A stretch of 64,000 nucleotides of DNA from Karalla daura (Eukaryota > Chordata > Actinopteri > Chaetodontiformes > Leiognathidae). This document shows positions 13,671 through 25,600 of this stretch, piece by piece (the stretch's first letter is position 1; each line of letters opens with the position of its first letter). Made by a program: the position numbers and the translations under genes. The notes under the pieces are model-generated. The model did no database searches. It was not told the origin of the DNA and saw only the letters and a program-made list of their open reading frames with translations. The DNA lies in NCBI GenBank assembly GCA_029224185.1, contig CM055193.1, forward strand, positions 7,356,859 through 7,420,858, in the 5' to 3' direction.

Positions 13671-16600
13671 CTGGAAAGAGACACAACAGAAAAACACATT
13701 TCATGTCAGGATGTATTTACACCATACATGAGGGCATGGATGCACTATAATTATCACCGATCAGGAATTATTGGCTCTCCGTATCATCTGGAAAAAACAA
13801 TTATCATGCATTTCTAAAAGCCCATTTATACTGTATGGACGTAGAGTGTGCACACGGCCCTGACATGTGCATAGACCTGCATAGAGCGTAAATTCTCCCA
13901 TATGCACTTTGCATTGGTGTAGTTAAGCACTTCCCAACAAACAGAGCAACAGTGTAGATGTATGTCTTCAAACAATTCTACCATGTCTGTGTTTTTGCAT
14001 CTCATTTCTGATCATGTTTCTGTTCTTATTCTTCTTCCTCATTCATTTATGACTGCATGGGAGCTACAGTGTGGCAACTTTTTCTTGTGGTTTAACTTCA
14101 TCTTCATGTGTATCGATGCATCCCTCAGCTCACCGAAAGCGGACAAAATTATGCATGAAATCTATGCACCTAGACAGGCAAAGTTTGATGAAGATGGATG
14201 GAAGGCGCTTCACACGTCGACGTGCGTCGAGCATAAATGGGCCTTAAGAGTTACACATAATTTCCGCTGAATGTGTGTTCAGTTGAAAACAGCAGCTGCC
14301 TGTAACTGACTCATACACTGTGCAGCAAAACCAGACGGCAAGAGCTGCAAAACTCAGATTTCTTGCAATAATTCACTTCCGGGAATGTATGCAAGCACAC
14401 GAAACAGATCGGTTTTACTGACTAACGAGAAGAGAACGATTTGCAAGAGATTCTGTTTTTTTTCTCTTTTTAGGTGTATTATAATTTGGTCTCAAAACAT
14501 TAGCTCTTATTTAATTTTGTATCGGTTCCTGCCCTGCTCTACCATATCCAGCAAACTGCTGGAAGAGATACGGAGTAATACTTTGACTTAAGTGGATGCA
14601 TGTCAGTGTTGCTGTTTCAGACCGAATGTGCACATCCATTGGAAATTAGGGATTAGGCTAACGAGATTATCCTGGGAACGCCAACAGATGCATTTACCTT
14701 CACAATAAGTGCGTGTGCGTTGGTGATCTTGTTCTGCGGGGACATGTGCTGCTGCACGGCTTGGCGGGAGCCCCGCACGGTCAGCAGGATGAAGGTGTAG
14801 GACAGGAAGATGATGGAGCAGGGCACGATGTAGCAGAAGAAGAAGAGGCAGACGATGTAGCTCATGGCGGCGGAGTTCTCGCTGGGAGCGTGCCAGTTGA
14901 TGCAGCACGCCGTACCGTAAGGCTCGGCCCCGTACTCCCCCCAGCCCGAGAGGGGGCCGACGGCGAAAACTCCCGCGTAGCACCAGATCCCGGCGACAAG
15001 CATGCAGGCGTGGCAGGAGGAGAACTTGTTGCCTGAGGAGGAGGAAGAGGAGGAGGAGGAGCACAGCGGGATGGAGACAGACAGCAGAGAGATGAGCAGA
15101 GCTGGCAAAAGTATTCATACTCCATACTCAAGTAGAAGTGAGCTGTCGCTCCTCTTTTGTCCGACTGGACTTTTTCCCTGTCTGGTTGTGTCACGCGTGA
15201 TGTCATTTACTTCGTGTCATCATCCGTGGAGGTTGAAATAGTAACAAGCCACTCTTTTTAATTGTAAGGAGTGGAAAGTACAAAAACTTGTGTACAACTG
15301 TAGGCAGTAAAAGTAAGGAGTCATCGCAAAAGTAAATGCTATAGTAAAGTACAGATACCTGAAAAATCTACTTAAATACAATAACAGAGTATTTGTACTT
15401 TGTTACTTCCCACCTTCCCACCCAATTACTGAACATCCAAGAGGGATTCAGAAACGAGAGCAGAGCAGCAATATGCTGTCAAAGCACATTTACTGTGCTT
15501 ACCTGATGCTGATAACATGCAATGAGTAAGAAGAGAAAGAGAAAGGGAAGAACACATGGAAATTGGAAGATAAATGATGAAAGCCTTGATAGAAAAGTCC
15601 CATGTTTTTTTTTTATCTCCTAGTTCTAGGCGATGCATATTTTGTGTCTTGACCTCGAGCATGTTCAGATAAGAGCTCACATGGCCGTGGCAGGGGTGCA
15701 CATGAGAAGTTGGCGGGTCCTTAATGCCAGAGACTGAAACATAAACATTGTTCTGCGTGTACGAAAAGTAGCTCCTTGGTATGTTTACTTTGAGGCCAAA
15801 GAATGCAAAAGAAAAATAAACATATCTTCATCAATGTTTCCCTGGTCTGTTGTCAACCTCCTGAACACATGCAGCACTCACCACTACTATTTCATTTTTC
15901 TGGATGGTGATTTCCTGCATGGATCCTAAAATGGTACATCTGTGTCCAATATATGATTGTTTTTGTGACAAGTCTCTGTCAATGTCACATTTCATTTTCA
16001 TCCCCCTCGACTATTTCTGTCATCTAACAATGAATTCACTTACATCGTGATAATGGTTTTTCTCACTCCGTTATCTTTATATTTTACTATATTATATATT
16101 TATGTTTATCATACTATATTTTATATTTCTGTCTGATTTTAACCATTGGTAAGTGAAATCCCATGGCAATAGGATACAAGATCTCAATACAAGATCAATC
16201 TCTTATAGATTCTGTGTTTCAATTGGATCAATTACGATGCATTTACCCGTCGTGATTAGCGGTAGATCGCTTACTCGCCATGCCACTCATCTGCCCAGAG
16301 TTTTAACATGAGGATCCATGGGAAACACAGAAACAGCCTCTAACAGTCGACTGTAATTGATTTAGACAAGGACCTCTTCAACATGGAATCTGTAAGTAGG
16401 AGAACACAGGGCGCCTTGATAGGGCCACGGCCGCTTCAGCTCAGATGTCAGGCCCTCTTACAGTTCAGGCTGAGGGGGTTGGGGGGGGGGTTGGTGATTG
16501 AACCCTGTGGCACTCACTGAACTGGGTGGTGCTGGGAGAACGGGGCTGGTTAGCCATTACAGATGGCGTTCATCTGATGTGAAGCGTCCCTCTCCGATCG

Positions 16601-19600
16601 CTCCAATCCTCCACTGAACCGAGTCACGTGTGAGGGATTGCACAGCAAGCTGAGCTGAATCACCATTACCCAAACATCTCTTACAATGTCTATGACGCAC
16701 AACCACAGACTGTTTATAAAAGATGGATGTAGATCAGTCTTTTCATGTTATTGCCTTTACTTAATTTGCACTCCAGTCGTTACTCATTTCTTGAAGCATT
16801 GTTTAATAGTTTTTGTATTCTTTTTCATCTTATTCTCACTCTAATGATGATGATAATGACTGTGGTGGTGCATTACTGGTACTAATTACTAATTCTCGTA
16901 TATATTTTTCCTCCAACTCACCTTGACCCACGTTGAGTATCGGTGCTAAAAAGACAGTCCTAACTTAATGGAAGTGCCTGCACCATCTTGTGCTCCGTAC
17001 TCACTGTATGCACCATATCATAGACTGCAATGCACTTTGACGGATGTGATGTGATCAGGATGTGTTGAAGCTCAGTCATGCTTAATAGCCATCAATTTCC
17101 ACTGCCAATACCGCTTCACATCAAGGATAATACGCCACATTGATTCTATCGTCCAATCAGTCCTATTTAAATGTAAAGCGCTCTCCCCCCAGCTTTGCTC
17201 CTCTCCCTGTGCTATTTTTACACCACCTCACCTCCCTCTTCATGACAATAGTTGGCTTTCTAAAGACGTGTCTGCCTTTGATTTAATGCACTGCCTTTGG
17301 TTCTCACAAGTTGATTAGCAGTCGTTGCTGGCTGTAGGTTAAACAAAGTAGGAAGCTCAACATCCACATTTAACTCCTAGGTCACAAAGTGAGATGTGAT
17401 TTGTCTGTCAGCGGGGGATCATTTGGCAATTAGCGCTCGAGATATTCCTGCTGTGGATAAGAAAAAAAGAGTATAAACACTAAAAGAGTGGAAGAAAGGA
17501 GCAACACCTATAACACTCATCCATGTCTCCATCACCCTTTAATGGTCTTCATGGTCTGTTTCATATTGTCTCAGTGTCTTTGTCTCTGTTTCTCTAGTGT
17601 CACACTTCATATCATCTCCATAGAAAAAGGCTTCAGGATAGTTTGCAAGAATGGATTTTAACTGTACATTTGTGTGTATATAGAAATATGCATAGACTTC
17701 TTCCAGGTATGCATGTACTATTTCCTGGTACCCTACAGTCATGTCCGTGGCTGACCTTTGCTCCTCAACTAATCTCTGAAAATCAATCTTTTTTTTTTAC
17801 GTCTCCTCGTATCTTGCAAGTCTGAAATTCATATGTTATCAGATGTGCAAAACATCTTTTACGCAACTGGTAAATAAAAACAGTCTGCTTCCCCAGCAGG
17901 ATATACTTATTTTTATTAAAGGTTATTTTGATATTTTCCTCTCTTCTCACAGCAGCATAAATTGCCGTTTTACATTTTAGAAGCTGTCAGCATTTCTGAT
18001 CGTGATTTCAGCGAGTCTCAATAGTCACACGCTCATACGTCCAGTGCAATTAAAGCAGGGTTTATTGCCCTTTTTGACAGCTGATACTGGAGCCTATGTG
18101 GAATCTGAAATAGACAGTCTCCATAGTAACATCACACACAGAAACTGAACCTTGTGTCAGCAGCAGTCGATAAACGTTATCTTGCTTACCAACTGTTTCC
18201 CCCCCACCACATCTCCCCGAGAAACAAAATCCTCTAAACATTTTTGGAGCCAGTCAATAGTCAGTTCCGATGCTGCTTGTTTCCCTTTTCTCAGATTTAT
18301 GCCCAATGCTCCACGGAGCTGCCTCGTACAATACAAACCCATGCACATCTGACAGGGTGTCGATTCGTAATGCAGAGAAATTGTTTAGTAATTTCAGTAT
18401 GTTACATTAAAATGCCAATGAGCTCCACTCCACTCAGAAATAAGCAATTTGGCCTTTAGGTGTGGATGTTTCAATGTCCCGTTGAACAGAAATTAATAAC
18501 TCCTCCAGTTTTAATGTCTCTACACCACCACAGGGCAGTGAGAGCTTCTCGTTCCTGTTTTCCTTGATATTTTTCTCGTAGTACTGTACATGTTCAAGGC
18601 TTTACATTTAAAACAGATGATCCAACTATGAAACACTGACTGCTAATCTACACCGCTTTTATGTTTATGGTTTCAACTGGCCATTCAAGGCACCATATGT
18701 TAAGTGTCAGATCTCATAAGAAAGCACTCATGATCAAGAAAAAATCACAGAATTGTGTAATTTGTTGTAAATTTCACAATTTCCCAAAGACGACATATAA
18801 TTTCTCCTGTGGTAATAAGCGATATGCGATCCAGATGACCAATGTCGGTCATCGCTGAAAAATCCTTTGTAATACATTGTCCTATTTCTGACAATGGAAA
18901 CAATCCCTGCTTTTTATCTACTTAGTATTCAGTAAACAATAGTGGATAAGAGAAGACACATGGAGGAGATTAAAACAGTGTGAGCTTGTGAGCTTAAAAT
19001 CTGTTTCTTGTCAACAGGTGACATGAGTTGGTTTAAGAAGGATCTGTGTGGCTGCATTTAGCCTATGGATCTTTGCATCAGTGACTCTGTGTTGATCCAT
19101 GTATCCCTGCTGAGCATGAATATGTAGTATCTCTGTATGTCTGACTCAAAAGTTCAGAAAGAGAAACAAGAGGACAATAGGGCTTAACAGTGTGTCTGTA
19201 AACTGCGTACATTTGTACAAGGTTCCTTGCAGGGCCGGTCTCATGAAGCCGTAATTATTTATGTTCATTTGCATTTCAAACACATTTATTTGTGAGGCTT
19301 GTTCTCTCTGGGGTTTTTACACTCTGCATTATAGACTGTTCCTCTGGTAAACAGAAAAGGGGAGGTATTAAAAACCACAGCCTTGACTCCAATTACACTG
19401 TGCCTATTAGCACAGCAATCGTTGAATCTATGTGAGTCTGGAATAGACTTCTAACACTGTTAGCCACAAGACTACCAGCTGGTGCACTGTTTCCATGCCC
19501 TGTGAAGTTGGATGTTGACAAGTCTGAATTAGTTCCATTGTGATGTGTACTGTGGTAATACTGGCAAGCAATCAGATCTATTCTAATACCCACCATGTGT

Positions 19601-22600
19601 CGCACATCCCAATAAAGCGGCCGACATATCGCTCCTTATGCCTTCAGCTACACATTACCCTGACTGCTTCTGCTGGTTTTAGCCTTAGACAGCCTCCCTC
19701 CCTTTCCCCTGTGATAGTATTTTTACTTTGCACACCTTTTATATTAGGCATTATAAACCTGATTGATACAGTATGTGTCAGATTAGCTCCCTTCGGTGCA
19801 CCCCTGCCGTGTGCATGGCCGTGGTGAGTGTGTGAAGCATATAAATGGGAACTCCCCGGGTTTCTTCACTCCAGGGTGCAGATGTTCCTGGAGTGAAGGA
19901 TCTGTGCTGCATCCATTCAGAGTATCTGGAGTGTGGCCGTGAAGAATACAACAAAAAGACACTGGTGTTCCTGGGTGGAATTAAATTATGTACGGTATCT
20001 TGACATCTGATACCCATTAATGCAGTCTGAATTGCATATGTGATCTTTTTCTAGTAATTATGATTAGTGCTCCTGCATTATGGCAAATTGGCTCTGTGAC
20101 AAACGATTTTAGCGGAGAGACAAAGGAAAATTAATGAAAGTTTACGGAGAAAATTAGGAGTGACTGATGAGTCTTAAGAAAACCAGAAATTAATTCAGCC
20201 GGCTACAATATATACGTTTCGATACAAATCCACGTTGCTAATAGCCGCTTTTGCATGAAATGCGGCAAGATTGCGTAATTAAAAAAAAGAAAAATAGAAA
20301 TGGACCTTTAACTCTCTCTCCTGCTTAAATAGATTTAGACAACGGCAATCATGTGAATAAATTCCCATGCTTCGGTGGCAAAAGGATTAATTACGATCAT
20401 TAAAAATGTGCTGCTTGAACGGCCTGCAGTCACACCATTACAAACCCGAGAGTTAATGTCGAGTTAGCCTGCCTGATGGCAGAAGTGCACTGCAGTGGGG
20501 TGTGAGAGCGAGCAGCATGGGTCCTCCAGCATACATAATTGCACGTAAACGATGCATTGCACATTAAGACAAATCAGCTTACCTCATGGTGACTTGGTCG
20601 CCATGAGTGTGTGTGTGTGTGGGAAAAACTTGGTCGCTATGGTTGCAAGAGGCAAGAGCAGCAGTGGGAGTAAGACTTGACAGACAGATGGAGGGAGAGA
20701 GAGAGATAAAAAGACCCCAGCTTGAAAAAGTGTTACCCAGATGTTCCAATGGATACTTTACAGCTGCAATTTTTTCTTCTCTCCCATTCAAACATTTTCG
20801 GCATTTCCACATTTTCGGGGAGAGTTTTAACCGGGACGTTTGATCAAGCTTATCTTATACAACCTTTCTGTGTTTTATTTTGAAGTTTGACGGAAGTTGG
20901 TAAAGGTCGCCCACAGAGATCAGATCACGTTGATGCCCATTAGCTGGGTGGCTCCTCCGAGCCAGGTTGCCATGGTGACGGCAGCAGAGGAGCAGGAGGA
21001 GGTGCTCTGTGATCGTGATCGCTAAAGAGTGAAGCTAAAGAACCCATCAAAATATGGAATGGCACTGCGACAGGGTTGATTTGTGTCGACAATTTAACGT
21101 GAAAATGATGTCTCTCGATGAAAACATGCCAGAGCTAAAGACGTATGAAAAGTTTTCACACCTTGTCTCATTCGTTTTTTGCAGGTATGTCACCAAAAAC
21201 TCATATTCAGTCCAGAAAAGTGATTAAGTCTGAGTGCGATTGAGAAGCAGATTTTGAAATAGAATTTGCTGACCCTATTACCGTCTTTAATTAACATCTT
21301 TTATTTGCATGTGCCTGTGAGTCGGTTCAATGGGGTGAGAATGAGCACTTTTAGAGTAGCTTTGAAAGGCCCATCAGCACCTCACAAAACTTCCCAAGTG
21401 TTGCACCGTTGACATCATGGGTGCGTTCCAGTGAGTTGGTTTTAACCTCTGCCCTCTGCTCCTGTGTGCCGGGTGCTGTTTGCCTGCATTTGACAAGAGC
21501 ATTTATGATTTGCGAGACTGCATCTTTGGATAATTGGGCAGCTTTGTGAATTGCGGCAGCAGTATCTGCACTTTTGGCACATTTGATTCGGTCTCCTCGG
21601 AGCTGTCCACCATTGCTGTGATACCGTTAAGACAACATCAGAGGAAGACTATCACTCCGAGGAAGCCAATTAGCTGCTGATTAACAACTCATTAACATTC
21701 CACCTACAGTTACTGAGCTTTGTTGTTAATTGTGGCAAAAGGGGATCTTTATCAGCTTAGGTTTTTTTTTTTATGTCTCCTGCATTGGTATTAACATAAA
21801 ACCTAATGTGCAGATTTTCAGTTGAAGGAGTTGAAGGAGTATGCACCAGGTTACAAACACAGAACTTAAGCTGTGTTTCCATTATCCCTAGAATTGCTCA
21901 AAACCTAAGTATTGCAATAAAAAAAAGGTACATTTTGAAAAAAAAAGCTTTAAAGCCGTATCGGCAGCTGAGATCGCTATCGTTAGCAATGCAGGGTGAC
22001 GTCCATCCACCTCAGAGTAAAGTCTGGCATGACGAGAATTGAAGAAAATTATGGGATATGGCGAGACTAGACTTTACGAAAGTAGATCTATTTTGCAAAA
22101 CACCAGTCGCAATTGTATTTTGTTGAAATTTCAAAACTATCACTTTTTTTTTGTAATTCTGTAATGGAAGCACAGCTTTTGTTCACGATTGTGTGACAGC
22201 GTGACATGGTGTATGACAGCAAGCTAAATGGTGAACCTGCAGAGAATTATCACCCAGCTCCAGAGCTACTCTCATCTTCACAGAACATGACAAAGCCTCA
22301 CAGCTTTACTCTTTTATATGACTCTTAGCGCTTTGAAAACTTTTTTTTAATGCCAGATTTCTGATGTCACATAAAACATAAATTTCCCATTCATCCACGT
22401 TTTACCATGCAGTGTAGAAGACGTCTGTCGGCGCCTATCTCCAGCACTCACAGGGTGGAGGTAGGAGAAATTTAGTCTCCAACTGAACTAATCATGTCTT
22501 TGGACTGCAGAGGGGAACTGGAGTACCAGGAGAAAACCCACCGTGAGGTGACAGTGCTAACCACTCACAATCCTGTCACTCATAAAAATAGTTGTTTCCT

Positions 22601-25600
22601 TCATCTTGCCTTTTCCGGCTCTATTGATATTTTTCTCAGTTGTCATGGTGACGGACCCGTTGTGTGTCTATCATTATCAATGTTCTTATTCATGTTGCCA
22701 GTTAACAAACCTGGTTTGACCGCCATAACTTTGTTATGCATCTGTCTTCCTGGCATGATTGTGGAATGTTTTTAATACTTAAAGAGGTCAGGGTATGTTT
22801 TTTCCCCCCATCACTGCACCTCCGTTGTTTGCATGTGTCTCCCCTGGCTACGTTACAAGGTACAGCTGTGTTTTAAAGGTCGGAGGCAGCTGATGTCAGA
22901 GTTAAAATCATTTTAATTTTGAGGTTGACACTTAGTGGCACTTGAGGGCCAGTACTTCCACCTTGATTGATACCTCAAAGGGATATATAGGAGCCATGCC
23001 TTTTAAAAATTCAGCACGCATAAACATGAATCAAGCAAATATATGCTTTACAGTATGTATACAGTGTTGTAGATGCACCATCAGTCACTCTTTCCCATTG
23101 ACTTGAATGAGAAAGTGTGTCCAAACTTCTGACTGACTGTATAACCATCAAGTGTGTGCACAGGTGCCATTTCACAGTTTGATAAAATAATATGATTATA
23201 GTTCAGACTCAAGTGTGCTTTATATGTTCCAGCTGGAGACCTTGAGGTAAACAATAGCATCACTGATGTAGGCACTGCTTTAATGCTTTTTTGAGAGGAT
23301 GAGTGAAGAGACTTGTTTCATGTAGTACAGTAAAGGAGTTCCAAGGACAGAGCACGAGTGTTTTTCTGTATCCCAACACCTGCATATAAATAATATGCCT
23401 TGTTCTGTTAGCTTAGGTTAGTGGTTATTGCTGTTTCCTCTCATCTAGAAGTGTATCAGTTCACATCCTGGTCCTGCCCATTTCTGTGTAGAGTTTGCAT
23501 ATGATGATAATGGATGATGATATAAAGATAATGGATGGATGGATGGAATTTTTTAGGTCTTTTGATTACTGAAAATCAAAATTCGCCCTCTTAAATCCAC
23601 TGTGATTTAATGGATTTGACGAGAAATGACACAAAACGTGTCACAGTCTCTCTTGGCTTGTCCCATCTTCCTCACGTTCAGAAGATTTGAAAATGGCACG
23701 CTTTAGTCTGCACACATCACAGCATGGGTCACGCATATCATTGTCATTGTCACGTAACAACCTACAGAAATCAACTGTTTCCATTTTTAGTCATCTCTTA
23801 GCGCAGCTCCTCGGCAAAATGAGCAACAGAAAATGAAATTCATTATTAAGTGGTGGCAGTGGGGCTGTAGCCAAAACATGCATGCAAGAAATCACGCAAC
23901 TCCCAATAATTGGATGGTTTGTGAGTTGTTCAAAACTAAGAACCCACAGGCGGAATACATTAAAGGGAGTCCTTGTAAACATCTCCTTATTTACATATGC
24001 TGCTGTTTAAAGAGGTTAAAGCATGGCCTTGACCATTAACATTACTGCTGCACAGCCACTTTCACTTTGTAGTGAGTCTCCGCCTTTGTGGCCTCGTTAC
24101 ATTCATGTTTCATTCTTCAAGGATTTTAGCTACAGGGAACAACAGAAATCCTTTTGCAGCAACAACCTGATCAATACGAGTAAACTCAAGCTTCTGTTTT
24201 ATTAATTTACATGGATAAATGAGACCGCATGTTAGGTGGTAAGTAGCCTCACAGTGAGATGGTGATTACACCTACGGTCTGGACTATGGATGCACTAGCA
24301 TGAAAATTTCTGGCCATAGAGAAAATGAGGGAACAGTTGGTCGAAAAACTGAAACACCTCAAGAAATGACATGGAAAGGAGTGAATGTATCCTGCTCTGG
24401 CAGGGATGAAAATATCAGCTCACCTGAGTGCTGAGTGAGATGGTGCAACTTCTGGAGATTATGAGCAATAGATGCTTTTATAGAGTGTGTGAAAGTTTCC
24501 AGTAACACTGGAAAACATCGATAGATTTGTCGCTACTCACTTATTTTGGAAAAGAGTCGCTGGAGGGGGTCTGATTACTTGGTAAAAATAGTAACAAAAC
24601 CAACAAAGTTGGATGAAACTCAGAGGCAGGTGGGATCTGGTTGCAGCTTTTGATATGTTATCACATCTGTCATGTTGTTTGGGTGTTGAAGGTAAACAAT
24701 TGCAGCAAAGTGCAATTTTGGATAAATAATTTTGCTGGCTGAAGTTTTGGTTGTGTTGTTTTGGTGTTATAAAAGTCTTTTGATTGTAAATTTCCAAAAT
24801 TTTGACATTTTCAACCCAAAAGTTTTGGGCTAATCTCAATTCCAAGGCTGAGTGTTGTTCTACAGGCGTTCCAGTTTCACCTAGGTAAACTGGAGCTGCT
24901 AAATTGCTCCTGGGTGAAAGAATTGAATTTTGTGTATACCCCGTGCTAGATTGGCAATGGAGTTCAATGGACAATTCATCAAGAATCTATCTATCTATCT
25001 TTCAGATATAACTTAAAGCACATAAACTGGCAGTCTTACCATAGTTTGGGCAGCAGACCTTGAGCCAGCAGACGCTGGAGAGCACAGTGAGGTTGGTCAG
25101 ACTGCAGAGGCCGAACAAAACGCCACAGAAGGCATAGACTATACAGGTGGTTCTGTGAAACAGCCACCTGGAAGGAGAGTAGAGGAAACAGAGGAGATCT
25201 TCTGTGCACTTGACTTGACTCTGACATCCAACACAATTCACATCCGCTGATGAAAGAGGTAATATGTTTCCTGTTCACCTCCTGGGTCCTGCACTGTACT
25301 ACTGACCCCATCATGACGGACATGACATCTATCAGCTGCTCCTCAGGGGATTGGAGCATGGAGGGCAAGTGGATGGAGCAGGAGAGAGATGAGAGGTGGG
25401 CTCTGATGTACTGTAGAGCACAAGAGGCTGGTGCCAGGACCCTGGTAATACTGTTGTAAATAAGTCTATAACTGCATACCATTTTCATGTTTTTCTGATA
25501 CGTGTATTGATTTGATTTTACAATTTTACACAAGCAGTCAAAAGTTTTCACATTCCACATTTTCCCATCGACTTGAGTGGGGAAATGTGTCCAGATCTTT

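Noticed and set aside
13380..13817. 145-residue plus-strand open frame
   Set aside because: It is antisense to opsin exon 5, where conserved receptor motifs are on the minus strand.
14603..15118. 171-residue minus-strand frame and other frames over exon 4
   Set aside because: Out-of-frame readings of the GC-rich opsin exon 4, with Leu/Arg-rich low-complexity translation.
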